A stretch of DNA of 64,000 nt from Gordionus sp. m RMFG-2023. Lineage: Eukaryota; Nematomorpha; Gordioida; Chordodea; Parachordodidae. Positions 1 to 11,900 of the stretch are shown here, one piece after another. The notes beneath the pieces are model-generated. The model worked only from the letters and a program-made list of their open reading frames with translations. It was not told the DNA's origin and searched no databases. Where the stretch lies: positions 87,149,561 through 87,213,560 of the forward strand of contig NC_088775.1 in NCBI RefSeq assembly GCF_954871325.1, in the 5' to 3' direction. The first letter of the stretch is position 1. Every line of letters begins with the position of its first letter. Made by a program: the position numbers and the translations under genes.

Positions 1-304
1 GTCTTAATATTAGAATCAGATTTCTATACTTTTTTGAAAATATAACTGATACTTTATATCTAAGTAAACAGAAAAGTTAATATCTATAAAGATCGTAAGC
101 TTTTCTCGGTAATTTAGTAATCAAATATAGATTCAATACAAAACATTTTAACTAAAAAAAACAAAATTCAAAAAGATTAGCTTCAATATAACATGTAAAA
201 AATAAATAAATATAATATTAGTAAATCATAATTATATAAAGTCATTAATTCTTGCTATCTTTTAATTGAGAGTCAACCCTTTTAGTGTTAACATTAGCCA
301 TAGT

Positions 305-867
305 CTATCCTATGCATAGCATTTTCAATTCGGGGGTTTTGGACGTTGAAATAATAAAGCTGAGATAGTTGTATTTTATTATATTTATGGCTACTCTTTG
401 GCGTAGGTAGAATCCCTCGTTGGGATTCTCGGTCCTAGCAGAGATCCGTTTTCCCAGCTCTTTAAAGAAGGCCAGGACATGAGAGCCGAACAACGTTAGA
501 GTCGTGGCGATTATAGGTAGGAATGTATAATTGGCGGGAAACGTTGGCGAATATTTAGCTAGTTTATTCGCCTCGGCATCTAGTATGGCACCTCTATTTA
601 TATTGAAAGGGGGAGGATCGATGTGCATGAGAAATCCCAGGTTAGGAATTTCCCCCTCTTCCAAGAGATAATAATGGAACCATCGGAATTGTAAAGGCTA
701 GTAGGTTCGAGGGTTGATGGGATGCCGGCAGATTTTAAGGCCCTGGCAATAGTATCATTGCATTTTGAATGTCTGATGAATCTGCCTCTACAGCGCTTGC
801 AGAGAGTGTGACGGTCTTTGGAGTTGACCGACGTTTGACAGAGGATACAGTGATAAGGTATTACCAT
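305..867 (-). pseudogene. LINE-like retroelement fragment, zinc-finger/endonuclease C-terminal part
   Basis: Two overlapping minus-strand frames read as one broken polypeptide. The first starts near 867 with a Cys-rich finger (CILCQ, then HTLCKRC) followed by RHSKCNDTIARALKSAGIP and a DG...W..G....WD pattern. The second continues with NRGAILDAEANKLAKYSP, then FLPIIATTL, and ends near 305 after FFKELGKRISARTENPNEGF and FYLRQRVAINI. From memory this order (finger, RH..LND.I.RAL, DG....W..G....WD, then a helical tail with RQR..I..) occurs at the C-terminus of reverse-transcriptase-bearing retroelement proteins common in marine invertebrates, probably with a restriction-like endonuclease fold. 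The reverse transcriptase domain itself is not seen here. It is a broken fragment, and the family call is an inference. Confidence 0.55.
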
Positions 868-912
868 ATCGCAATTATAAAATAATAAATAAATAAAAAG
901 AAAAAAAAACAT

Positions 913-1140
913 TTTAACTTATAGTCTATATCATAAAAAGTAAAAATTATATATTTAATACTTATATAGTCTCCATTATAATTTTGTATAGGAGAATTGA
1001 AAATAAGAGAGCTAACTCGGGCACCGAATAAAACTTCATGGTTTAGTATATATTTAAAAATTAATACAATATTTAAGATGTAATATAAAATTTTATATTG
1101 ATACGGAGAGTGAAATCGGTTAATGCCTGTGAAGAATGGG
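913..1140. repeat. Dispersed repeat X, 3' segment
   Basis: This stretch matches 57270-57520 closely. Shared blocks include GTAAAAATT followed by TATATTTAAT, then GAGCTAAC, CACCGAAT, and a terminal block CGGTTAATGCCTGTGAAGAA. It marks one end of a repeat family also seen at 2255-2800, 11395-11900 (reverse), 50280-51000 and 52020-57527. Confidence 0.6.
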
Positions 1141-2254
1141 TTTGCCTGAATTTTTAAAATTAATTTAGTAAAGAATCGATAAATTTTTTAAAAAAATGTC
1201 TACACTTTTTCTTTTTTTTAATAAAAATTTAATCTCTTATTTTAGTGATATGCTAGAGAAATATCCTTTCATTTTAGTTTTAACTTTTGTAGCTTGAATA
1301 ATTATTTGTATCATCATTTAAAAAATGATGATTTCAATTATCACGTTGTAAATATAATATTCTGTGAGGTTAAATTACCTTATAATAATTAAAACAATGT
1401 ATACTAAAAAGGAGTTGGAAAATTATATTATTTTATTATTTTTAAATGTAAGGCGAATATTTCGTAACAGTTCAATTTCAGTAAAACTTTTGTCGCGAAT
1501 CACTTTTTTAGCGAAACATTTATCGCGAATGTCGTCTATTTATTGAAATTTTTATATTGAGATATTGTACCTTTATTTTTTATTGAGACTATTACCTTGA
1601 AACCTTTACTATTTAATCCAAATTTTGATATTGAGATTTTTTTTACCAGTTATTCTTATAGTTATTTTAGGATTATTAATTTTATAAGTAATTTTTTAAT
1701 TTTATTTCTCCTTCAAATTATGTTATTCCTTAATAATTATAAAGTATTCTAATTTAAAAATATTTCTTTATTTCAATTCTAGTCAAAAATAAATTGTAAT
1801 CAATAATCAATAAAAAATTTTATTTTTACAACTTCAAACTTTATAAAAATAATGGTAATGGGAAAAACAATCCCTTGAAAAAAAACCACCGGAAATATCC
1901 CCCCCCCCTTCCCGAAATAAATTCACGCACATTCAAAAATAAAATAAATATATTATTTTTTTTAAATCAAATTTGAGGCTTATAAATAACATTTTTTGAA
2001 ATTATCCCACTTAACAAAGGATCTCTTCCACGAGATCTTCTTCAAATCGAAAATCGAAAAGTGAAATCGGTTACTCCGCATAAGAGTATCAAGGTTGTAA
2101 GAGGCATTTCCTAGTCCCAGACACGTCAAATTGATTCCCGAAATCTGGAATGTGAATCAGAGAACTCTATCTGAGGAAAAACGCACAAATAATCAATGTG
2201 AAAGATGGAAACATCGTTTTTCTAATCTATTGAATCCATTTTTCAAATTTTCTT
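1141..2254. other. A+T-rich intergenic stretch, no gene seen
   Basis: Only short A/T runs, a C-run at about 1900-1911 and a few TCGCGAAT-type motifs near 1490-1530. The 60-residue reading frame at 1364-1546 has no recognisable feature and is taken as chance. Confidence 0.5.
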
Positions 2255-2800
2255 TTTATATTGATTTCGCGATACATTTTTCTAAATTACATTGACTTTG
2301 CCATAATGACTTCGTTATATAATTTTTGCCATTATTGATTGGCGATAAAGTTTCGTTGTTATATATTCGCTCTAAAAAGTTCACGATAAGGGTTTTGCTT
2401 GTAAAAAATTTGCGATATTTGCTTAGCTATATTTTAATTTGCAGAATAGTATTCGTCAATGTGGATTAGTGATAAATGTTTTGCTACTAGTTTAATTTTA
2501 GTTAAAAGGAGTTAAAACTTTATAATAGTCAATCATGAGATTAGGTTTAAAAAACCTTATATATTTATTAATCGTTATGTATTAGATCATCAGATGTGAA
2601 TATAACTATTTTCAAACCTATAAAATAACAATTGCATTATATTTATAATAAAATTATAAAAATAAAATAAAACGCCATCTTACGGTTACATTTCTATAAC
2701 ATTTTAAAAGCATCTTATGAAACTTAACGTTGTTATTTAAAAAATATATACTTACCAACACTTATCATAAGTATTGTTACAAATCCGAACTAGCTCAGTG
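2255..2800 (+). repeat. Dispersed repeat X, CGCGATA-rich segment and flank
   Basis: Begins with a cluster of short motifs such as TTCGCGATA, TTGGCGATAA and TTCACGATAAG spaced roughly 15-30 bp apart. It continues into a conserved tail containing CGCCATCTTACGGTTAC and CCAACACTTATCATAA. The same order recurs at 50280-51000 and 52020-52554 and, reversed, at 11395-11900. No coding capacity or class-defining termini are visible. Confidence 0.6.
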
Positions 2801-2905
2801 GCTTAATGTTATTTGGGAGAGCGTAACAGGAATCAAGATAAATAAAATCTTTTTTGTTTGGTAGAAGACCCTGAATCTTTTCTTTCTATCAATAAATTAT
2901 GATTC

Positions 2906-3143
2906 TGTTGATTGATCATATATAAATTTAAAGAATTAATCTTAAATTTGAATAGTTAATCTTATATTATAAATTGATGTGTTTGATATAATTTAACTAT
3001 TCACAAAAACGTGATATTATATATTTTTCAATTAACTTTTTTTATATATATATACTATGTTTTTAGATATAGTATAATAATAATAATAAAATATTTTAAA
3101 AAATAATTAATTTGAATAGCTTACTTTTGAATAGCTTATTTCA
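2906..3143 (+). repeat. 5' LTR
   Basis: Starts TGTTGATTGATC and ends GCTTATTTCA. It is near-identical to 8917-9153. It starts with TG, lies directly after target duplication GATTC, and is followed at once by the primer-binding site. Confidence 0.93.
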
Positions 3144-3160
3144 TGGTGCCCCGGTTACGG
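3144..3160 (+). other. Primer-binding site of the LTR element
   Basis: TGGTGCCCCGGTTACGG abuts the 5' LTR. The leading TGG pairs with a tRNA CCA end, as is usual for LTR elements. The exact primer tRNA cannot be assigned by eye. Confidence 0.7.
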
Positions 3161-3854
3161 TGGTACGTTTTTCGTTTTTCTTTCACTTTAAAAAAAAAAA
3201 ATAAAATAAAGTTAAATAATAAAAGTTTTAAAATAATTAAAAAATATCCTTACCATTTGTAAAAATAAAAAGTAAAGGAATTACTTATCAAATTCGTCGT
3301 TCGATATTGGAGATGATAAAAGGACATATAAAATTTTTTTGACTTTTCTTTTCGATAGTCAAAATTTTATCCAAATTTACAAAATCATAAAAGGTAAAAA
3401 AAAAAGAGAAAATAAAATATATATATATATATAAATATAGTTTTTTCATCGGAATCTTTGTATTTTTACGTTATGATGTTTTGTTTTAAAGCTTATAATA
3501 TACCTCAGTGCATTATTATCGATAAAATGTTGGAGGAAATGGGAGTATGTAATGAATTCTCTTATGTCCGTGAAAATAGAATGAATGAAATTGTCTTTTA
3601 TTTCAAGTCCTTACGAAAAATGATTGATGCCTATATGTCTCTAAATGGGAAGCCCTATGTTTTTGATGAAAATAATTTCATTTTTATATCTTGTGAAATT
3701 ACGGAATATTAAAATTTAAATATCTTTACGCTTTACATATTTGACATACTATATTTATAGGGTATAGAAAATTTTCCCTATGTTACGTTATTAAATATAA
3801 ATTTACGCGATGTTTAACCTATAGAATATCAATAAAATTTTTTTAATTTTCCTT

Positions 3855-4035
3855 CTAAAACTTAGTGGACTAAATCCTCTTTACGAATTAGAATTAAATT
3901 TTTCACAGACAAATTATATTGAAACTTAGTGGATTAAATCCTCTTTACGAATTTGAATTAGAATTTTTATAGATAAACTATTAAAACTTAGTGGACCATA
4001 TTCTCTTGATTAAAATTAAAATTTTTAGACAACTT
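3855..4035 (+). repeat. Leader tandem repeat of the LTR element, about 3 units
   Basis: Three imperfect units of about 60-70 bp, each with AAACTTAGTGGA followed by a C-T-rich block (CCTCTTTACGAATT in the first two) and a run of A/T. They sit just upstream of the gag-like region. Confidence 0.75.
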
Positions 4036-4118
4036 AAATTTGATTTTAATGAACTACAATGTTTTGCTTTTACAATTTTAAATATTGAAAGTTTACTTTA
4101 CTCAAATAAAATTTTATC

Positions 4119-5350
4119 ATGGACGAAAAATTAACTCTTACACACACTCAATATGTTCCTAAATTTCCCAAGTTATCAGGAAAATTATCTGAGACTTATC
4201 TTAACTTAATAGAAACATACTTTGAAGGACATATTGAGTCAGACTCATCTAAAGTTAGGGCACTACTATGTAGCTTACCAATTGAGATTGTAGACCAAGT
4301 TACGTCGATATGTTCTAAAGCACAGTTAAAAGACTTTAATATTGTTTTTGGTAAATTGAAACTGTTAATTCCAAGTGAGGACATTAATGTAAATATAAAG
4401 AACTTTAACTTAGCGGTACAAGGTGCCGAGGAGTCCTTCCATACTTTTTATTTTAGAATTTCAAAACTTCATAAAAAATGCGATTTTGATAACGATACAA
4501 GAATGATTGAGAAATTAATAACTTGTTCTTTAAATGATAATATCAGAAGGAAGTTAAATAAACATAAGCACGAAGGCTTAGATAAGATGATGAAATTAGG
4601 AGTGGAGTTAGATGGCAGCAATATTAAACCAGACGTTAGCGATACAAATTATGTAGACAATGATAAAAAATTGGATAAAAATAAAAAAATTTACAATTTA
4701 AACATGGATAAAATACCATGCAAAAGTACTTTTAGTAATAATGAGAATAATTCTAATGATTATGAACATAATAATTTTAGAGAAAATAATTTTAATTATA
4801 ATGGACGTAACACTCGTAGGGAAAATTTTGATTTTAAGAAGAGGAATTATAATGATTTTAGGCCTAATGATAGTGCTAGCCGAAACTATCAAAACAATAT
4901 TTTTCGAGACAGTGAGGGTAACTCTAGAAATATTCGTAATAACCAATCTTCGAATAACAATTCAAACTATTACGGAAGAAACTCCATGTGGCACAACAAC
5001 AATAATGCAAACAATTATGATAGAAACAATGCCTGGCAATACAATAACAATTCAAACAATTATGGTAGAGGTACTTGGCAAAACAATAATTATTGGGAGA
5101 AACAATTCCTGGTCTTACATCAATCAAAGAAATCAGAGTCAATATAATAATCGATATGGTTATCAATATCAATCCTACAATAACAACAATAATGGAGAAA
5201 ATAATACGTGGAAAAATTATAATCAAAATATTAATCAAAGAAAACCATTACAATATAATGACATGAATCAAAGTAACATCAATTGTAACATGAACATTGA
5301 AGAGATTGTTGAAGAAAAAAATAACCCTACACAAAATAATAATGGTAGTG
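4119..5350 (+). mobile_element. gag-like region of the LTR element
   Basis: Approximate extent. The first part is an ordinary alpha-helical gag-like region. The later part becomes extremely Asn-rich, with repeated N-N-x-N-Y/W-x-R patterns (for example NNSNYYGRN). No CCHC zinc knuckle was seen, so the basic, Asn/Arg-rich tail may serve as the nucleic-acid-binding part. That last point is inference. Confidence 0.75.
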
Positions 5351-5399
5351 ATTTTAATATCAACAATTTAACTGAGTTTAAACTTAATGATAATGCGTT

Positions 5400-8350
5400 C
5401 ATGACTACTTTAAAAGTAAATGATGCTGCTGTTACTATGCAGGTTGATACGGGATCCAAGTTTACAATTATACCTCATGATATGGCTTAACAAATAGGTA
5501 TTAAAGATCTTAAAAAGTCCACTCTACAACTCACAGCTTATGATGGAAACTTAATCAATATTGGCTTCACTCAAGTTAAAGTAACCTACGAAGTTATCAC
5601 CAAACACTTGCAAGCCGTGGTCGTTAAATCTAATAAAAATGCGTTATTGGGACGTATGTGGATTAATGCCTTTAGTAATATTTTGAACAAATTTATAGCA
5701 AACATTGATACCAACTATGAAGATGAAATAAAGAAATTAATAATAGATTGCGAATCTAAACTGACTAAAAAACCGATCAACAAAGGGAATGTCAAGATAT
5801 ATCTACGTAATGACGCCAAACCGAAAATCATACCACCTAGACGGTTACCTTATTCAAAGATAGACGCTGTTACTAGAGAACTTATGAGATGGATAGGAGA
5901 TGGAGTCATTGAGCCGGTAACAGATGTCCGATGGGCAAGTCCGATAACCGCTGTCTACAAGGATAATGGGAGCGTTAGGGTTTGCGCCGACTTCAAAGAC
6001 ACTGTCAACCCAGCCCTTGAGGACTTCAGATACCCACTTCCAAGAATAAATGATCTTATCGCTAAGCTCAAGGAAGGGAAGAAGTTCACCAAGATAGATT
6101 TCAAGGATGCGTTCCTACAAATTCCCATCAACGAAACCTGCAGAGACATATTAACTATATCTACACACAGGGGGTACTACCGGTTTACTAGACTTCCTTT
6201 TGGGTTAAAGACTTCATCTGCGATTTTTCAACAAATTATGGATCAAATTTTCGGTGACATGAAATATGTCATATTTTATATTGATGATCTACTAATTACG
6301 GGAAGTAGTGACGAAGTTCATTTCAACAACATAAAGAAGGTTTTTGAAAGAATACTATCTCATGGTTTAGTGCCTAATTTTGCAAAAAACTTATTTTTCA
6401 AAAAAAGTCTAAGGTTCTTAGGACACGACATCGACGCCAAGGGGATCCACGCCAACCATGACAAGATCGAGGCGATCGTTAAAATGCCGGAACCAAAATC
6501 AGCTGCGGAATTGTCAACGTTTCTAGGTATGGCCGGGTACTACAGAAAATTTTTGAACAACTTCGCTGAAATAGCTGATCCTTTATACAAGATTGTTAAC
6601 AAAGAAAAATGGGAGTGGAATTTGGAACATTCCAAAAGTTTTGATGATCTAAAGACATTGATTAGTTTTCCTCCAGCTTTGACGTACTTTAATCCTGAAT
6701 TACCTATCGGAATTGCGACTGATGCATCTAAAAGAGGTTTAGGAGCTGTTTTGTTTCACACTGAAAAAGATGGCAAAGAAAAACCGATAGCTTTTGCATC
6801 AAGAACTTTAGCAAAATCCGAAACAAACTATACCAATATTGAGCGTGAAGCTCTGGCCATTATGTTTGCTATCAAGAGATTTCAAGAATACTTGATAGGG
6901 ACTAAGTTCACTATTGTAACGGATCACAAGCCGCTAATCCATATTTTCACCAAAGGGCTCAAAGATAATAGCACCATGTCATTAAGGTTGCAGAAGTGGA
7001 GTCTAATTTTGGGGGGTTACGACTTTAACATCAGATATAAAGTTGGTAAATACAATGTTGTTCCCGATTGCCTCTCAAGACTACCACAAGTAATTGATGA
7101 TGACGTTATTGATGATATCGCGATTATAAATGACTTTGGCGATATACCTCTTAGTTTTGACCGAATACGTGATGAAACGTCCAAAGATTTTGAATTATCT
7201 CAAGTTATGAGTGACATAAGAAATAATGTGCCTATCCAAAATAAAATTTATGAAAATATTGAACACGAACTAAGTATCATTAAAGATTGTCTGTACAAAA
7301 GCGACAAAATAATAATTCCGTTAATTCTGAGAAAGAACATACTGAAGGCGTTACACGAAGGTCATTTGGGAGCAGGTAAAATTAAATCCATAGCCAAAGA
7401 TCGTATGTGGTGGTCGTATGGTCAACGACATTGATTTGGAAGTCAAAAGTTGCGATGATTGTAATATTTATCATGACAATCCAAAGAAAATACAAAATCC
7501 ATGGGTAGCAGCAACTAAACCATTTGAAAGGATACACATAGATTATGCGGGTCCGTTTTTTACAAAGAATTGGTTGATAATCGTTGATGCTTACAGTAAA
7601 TTTCCGGTTATAGTTCCGGTAAAGAGTATTACGACTGAATTCACGTTAAAGGAAATTTATAAAACTATTTCACTATTTGGTATACCTGAAACCATTGTTA
7701 CAGATAATGGTACCAATTTCACGAGCAAAGATTTTGAAAAATTTTGTAGCAATTATGGTATAAAACATGTACTAACGTCGGCCTACCATCAGCAATCAAT
7801 CTAATGGACAAGCTGAACGTATGGTGAGAACATTTAAAGCTCATTGAAAAGAAACATAAAGATTGACTTAGAAACTGCGCTGGACAGATTTTTGTTCAAC
7901 TATAGAAACACGCCGAATGACACTACGGGAGTTACACCGTCCAAGAGAATGTTTAACCGCGACATTAGAATAAAGTGGGATTTATTAAAACCTTTGGAGG
8001 ATAAAGTTGGTGAAGTCTTCATGTCGTTACCACGAAATCGAACTTTTAATAGAGGAGACTATGTTTGGTATAAGAAACAGGGTGATGATACGTGGTGCAA
8101 AGGCAGCATCAAGCTTAAAGAGAGTAACACCATGTTTCAAGTTTATACTGATAAAGGGATAGTAAGAAGGCATCTTGATCAGTTAAGGAAAAGAGAATGT
8201 TACAACAGTTTAAAATATTATGAAATTGACCCTAAGAATTCCTCTAAGGGGGGAAGTGTGGACGCGAAGAATGAGATTAAGATACCAATTACTAGACCAA
8301 TAAGAATTAAAAATAAACCTGATTACTTAAAAGATTACGTGCTCAAAATT
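5400..8350 (+). mobile_element. pol region of the LTR element (protease, RT, RNase H, integrase)
   Basis: Approximate extent, domain order only. An aspartic protease motif (VDTGSKFTIIP) lies near 5.44 kb. Reverse transcriptase spans roughly 5.8-6.6 kb with the catalytic YIDD box and the RLPFGLKTSSAIFQ block. RNase H lies near 6.7-7.1 kb (ATDASKRGLGAVL, then TDHKPL). Integrase spans about 7.3-8.3 kb with a zinc-binding region and catalytic-core segments (HIDYAGPF, VTDNGTNF). The region is interrupted and this copy is treated as a fossil. Confidence 0.9.
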
Positions 8351-8359
8351 TAAAAATTA

Positions 8360-8445
8360 AACGCTTTTAAAAAATATAAAACGCTAAAAATATAAAACGC
8401 TAAAAATATAAAACGCATAAAACGCTAAAAATATAAAACGCTATG
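8360..8445 (+). repeat. Short tandem repeat after pol in the LTR element
   Basis: Five or so imperfect units built on AAAATATAAAACGCTA lie between the integrase region and the polypurine tract. Confidence 0.75.
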
Positions 8446-8902
8446 ATTAATAAAAAATAATATAATAATCATTATGATTTATCTTTCCTTATTTTATTCC
8501 TTATTCCATAAATTATCATTCCTTATTACATATTTTATTGTTCCGAAATTCAAAATTTTATTCGTGCATATTATTCATATATTTGATTTGATCAACTATT
8601 CCAAATTACATATTCCGATTTATTCCAAATTCCAATATTCGACTGGATTAATTATGAAACATGATAATAACAATTTTGAGAAATGTGAACAACATACGAT
8701 AAGGATATCAAGCCTACAAAAAACGTACAAACTCACGCAACTCTAATAAACGATTTTATCAAACCTACGTGATAGAATCAAGCCTACGAGAACATTTGAG
8801 ACTTATGCGCTAGCCAAGATAAAACCGAGTACAATCGAAACGGGAAAAAACTTCTGGGACTACAAGCTCTCGATGACTGCTGAGAAGAAGCTTCGTTCTT
8901 TG

Positions 8903-8916
8903 TAGAAGAGGGGGAA
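8903..8916 (+). other. Polypurine tract of the LTR element
   Basis: The purine run AGAAGAGGGGGAA directly precedes the 3' LTR, the usual position for the plus-strand primer. Confidence 0.75.
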
Positions 8917-9153
8917 TGTTGATTGATCATATATAAATTTAAAGAATTAATCTTAAATTTGAATAGTTAATCTTATATTATAAATTGATGTGTTTGATAT
9001 AATTTAACTATTCACAATAACGTGATATTATATATTTTTCAATTAACTTTTTTTATATATATATACTATGTTTTTAGATATAGTATAATAATAATAATAA
9101 AATATTTAAAAAATAATTAATTTGAATAGCTTACTTTTGAATAGCTTATTTCA
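8917..9153 (+). repeat. 3' LTR
   Basis: Near-identical to 2906-3143 (about one substitution and one single-base length difference). Followed by target duplication GATTC at 9154-9158. Confidence 0.93.
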
Positions 9154-9158
9154 GATTC

Positions 9159-10273
9159 TATAATGAACACAAAACCATTTCTCTTTTCTATGAAATTCCA
9201 ACTGGTTTTTTATTGAAATAATTGAACAATATATATATTCATTTTTTTATAATCATTTGAATATTAAACATAATAATTTTTCGAAGAAATAAACATATAA
9301 AAATAAAAATCCATCATTTAAATTAATGTTATTCTATAAAATATAAAAATGTAAAATTTATCTTTGAATATAACAAATATAAGTACAACTATTTTTTAAA
9401 CTAAATTTGCATAATACAACATCTCCCCCCTTTAATTCTCCCTTAACCCCATCGTGTTCGCCGATTCTACCATGTTCCTCCCTGGTGTACTCGAATTACT
9501 ATTTGTGGTCAACTCCATACTTGGGCAAAACCGTAGTTTGTGTTCACCCCCTCACGCCCAGCAATCCAATCTCCTTCTTGTGTCATACGGTGCTGTTCGA
9601 CCCCATCTCGTTGGCGCTCTTTGTAGCCAATCCCCGTATCTTTGTCTCGCTTCGTTCCTTGCTGCTTCTAATCATCGGTTCGATTCCTCCGAACCATCTA
9701 CGTCTCTTATTTCTATCCTTATTATTTTGTTACCAACTCTAACATACGAGGCCATCTAAATAAACTACTTTATAAACATATATATTTAAATAATAAGGAA
9801 CGGGGTAAGGGAGTTAATAATTATCTTCTTCCTTTATAGTAAATCGTCATATAATATATTAGAGTAAATTTAATTTAATTAAGAAAACAAAAGTGATTTT
9901 ATATTTATGATAAAAATTGGCAAGTATTTTTATTAAAATAGAATGCCCGCCTCCCCCCTTCCCATCCCCTTGAAAAATAAAATAAAAATTTTTTATTCTA
10001 ATTTACTAAATTGATAATAAATGCTTGAAATTTAAAAGACAACAATGATCTACGGTATTTGATTATTTTTATATTTTTTTTAAATTATTTTGCATTACAT
10101 AAATGTCTAGTTTGTCATATTCCATTTTATAAAAATATATATTTGTCAATATGAAAAAACAATCATATATTTATTCCTATTTCAACAAATGTCAAGCACA
10201 GACACAACCTTAAAAAGTTAATTTTCTTTTGACGGTTGAGTCTAAACTGTTAAATACACCTGAAACACGAGAG
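9159..10273. other. Intergenic; one relatively G+C-rich island at 9420-9760
   Basis: The island supports two overlapping frames of about 100 codons on the + strand, but neither gives a recognisable protein and both have the look of chance frames in a local composition shift. A GGTTCGATTCC string near 9677 resembles a tRNA B box, but no matching A box or cloverleaf is present. The rest is A+T-rich with C-runs. Confidence 0.4.
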
Positions 10274-10489
10274 TAGTGTTTTAAATGGCTAGTTTTGAGC
10301 CGATTTTTAAAAACGGCTAACTCAATACTTCAAAAAATGTTACCCAAGCCTGAAGATTTAGCTCATAGAAGGAACAAAGGCCTAGACATATTATCGGAAT
10401 TTTGAGGCTTTGGCAATATTTTTCTGGTTAAAATATTGAGTTCGCAGTTTTTAAAAATCGGCTCAAAACGAGCCGTTTAACAAACACTA
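10274..10489. mobile_element. hAT-like MITE, about 216 bp
   Basis: Inverted termini TAGTGTTTTAAATGGCT and, reversed, TAGTGTTTGTTAAACGGCTC. The inner arms are also inverted (GAGCCGATTTTTAAAAACGG against its complement). Flanking 8-mers CACGAGAG and CAAGATAG match at 6 of 8. Same family as 16230-16452 and 57528-57750. Confidence 0.75.
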
Positions 10490-11038
10490 CAAGATAGGAT
10501 ATTAAGAAAATCTCAGAGTTTTATGCTGATGGTTTAGTAGGCTCATAAAGTTACTTTATGATGTCGGATTTTGGTATAAAAATTTTGACAGAATAGAGTT
10601 TTCTTTGGACCAAAAAATACTCTGCAGGCCCTTTCCATGTGTAATTGCTCTTTAGATTCCCTCCCTGCCTAATATCAAAACATTATTAATTATTAGCTAC
10701 CTAACTAATTAGTATTTGCACTAATGTGTAAAACATTTAAATGGATTAGCCCTATTAAATATTTATAAGTAGATTATTCTAGATAAAAATTTGATTCTAT
10801 ATGAATTAACAAAATTTCAGAGAAAAGTAGACTTCTCTATAAATTCAAATTAAAAAATTGCAATATGATTATATTAGTTTTAATATATAATATTTATAAT
10901 CAAATTTTTTCGTAAAATAAATTCAGTTATAACATTTATATAATTTTTGTAGTAACTCTTAAAATTTATACAATTAATACTATTTTTAATCAAAAAGTAC
11001 TGTGTATTATTTATATTTTGATAATATCGTCTTGCATA

Positions 11039-11306
11039 AGAATTGCTTATATTTTAGGTAATTGTTAAATTACATTTTTTTTATTAAATAGATTTTTTAT
11101 ACAATATAAATTTTAATATTTAATCTGTATAAAATGCTACATTTTGAATTAAATAATAAAAATAAATTCATGACTAAATAAAGGAATATTATTTATGCTA
11201 AGGTATTTTTATATAATAAACAAAATTTATAATAAAATACTCTAAAATTTTGTTATAAGCAAATATTTAAAATAATTTTAGCATAACCTAAGATATAAGC
11301 AATTGA
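11039..11306. repeat. Inverted repeat flanking an A+T-rich loop
   Basis: GAATTGCTTATATTTTAGGT at about 11040 is complementary (19 of 20 positions) to ACCTAAGATATAAGCAATTG at about 11286. It may be a small hairpin element, but its ends are not defined. Confidence 0.45.
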
Positions 11307-11394
11307 GTATTCATAAAAAATGGGAGGTTTAAGGCACTTCGCCTCCAAAATAAATTTTTAACCCCCCCCCCCCCCCCATCAGAAAATCTCTACG

Positions 11395-11900
11395 CCACTG
11401 TTAAAATGGCATATTTAAGTTTCGTAAAATGTTTTATAAAATGTTATAGAAATGTAACCGTTAGATGGCGTTCTATTTTATATATATTATTTTATTATAA
11501 ATATTATGCAATTGTTATTTTATAGGTTTGAAAATATTTACAAAAATTCACATGCAGTGATCTGATATTTTAATTTACAAAACAAGATAATTTTTTTAAA
11601 ACCTAATACTGATGATTGACTATTATAATGTTTTAACTCCCATTTTAATTAAAATTAAATCAGGGTGAAAATATTTGGTTCCATCTCAATTCAGCAAAAC
11701 TTTTATCGCGAATCCACAATAGCGAATTAATATTCCGCGACGACAATATTGCGAAACAAATATCTCAAATTTTTTTATAGAAAAATACATTTTATCGCGA
11801 ATCAATAATCGCAATAATATAGCGAAATGGCAAAGATTATTATAGTGAAATAAATATTGCGAAGTAAATATCGCGATCTATTTTATCTTGAAACATTCAT
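11395..11900 (-). repeat. Dispersed repeat X, reverse copy
   Basis: Reverse-oriented match to 52020-52554. Shared blocks include ATGTTATAGAAATGTAACCG, TAGATGGCGT, TTATAGGTTTGA and CTTTTATCGCGAATCCAC. It ends in the GCGAAA-rich cluster. Confidence 0.6.

Larger units (their letters stand above)
2906..9153 (+). mobile_element. Ty3/gypsy-type LTR retrotransposon, young copy
   Basis: A complete-looking LTR element bounded by direct repeats of about 238 bp and flanked by the 5-bp target duplication GATTC (2901-2905 and 9154-9158). The order is 5' LTR, primer-binding site, long leader with tandem repeats, gag-like region, pol with protease, reverse transcriptase, RNase H and integrase, polypurine tract, 3' LTR. 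Integrase downstream of RNase H places it in Ty3/gypsy rather than copia. The LTRs differ by only about two changes, so insertion was recent. The layout is whole, but the coding part is broken in a few places (about three), so this copy is treated as a fossil. An 84-residue leader frame (3458-3712) resembles nothing I know. Confidence 0.93.

Noticed and set aside
2789-2860. Possible tRNA or SINE head (CTAGCTCAGTGGCTTAA A-box-like string)
   Set aside because: No B box follows and no cloverleaf can be drawn.
3458-3712. 84-residue frame treated as a separate host gene
   Set aside because: It sits in the leader of the LTR element, so it is described only as part of that element.
9640-9700. Possible tRNA (GGTTCGATTCC B-box-like string)
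   Set aside because: No A box at the right distance and no anticodon or acceptor stem pairing could be drawn.
9407-9759. Two overlapping frames of about 100 codons in a G+C-richer island
   Set aside because: Both frames are open over the same DNA, neither gives recognisable motifs, and no exon signals surround them.
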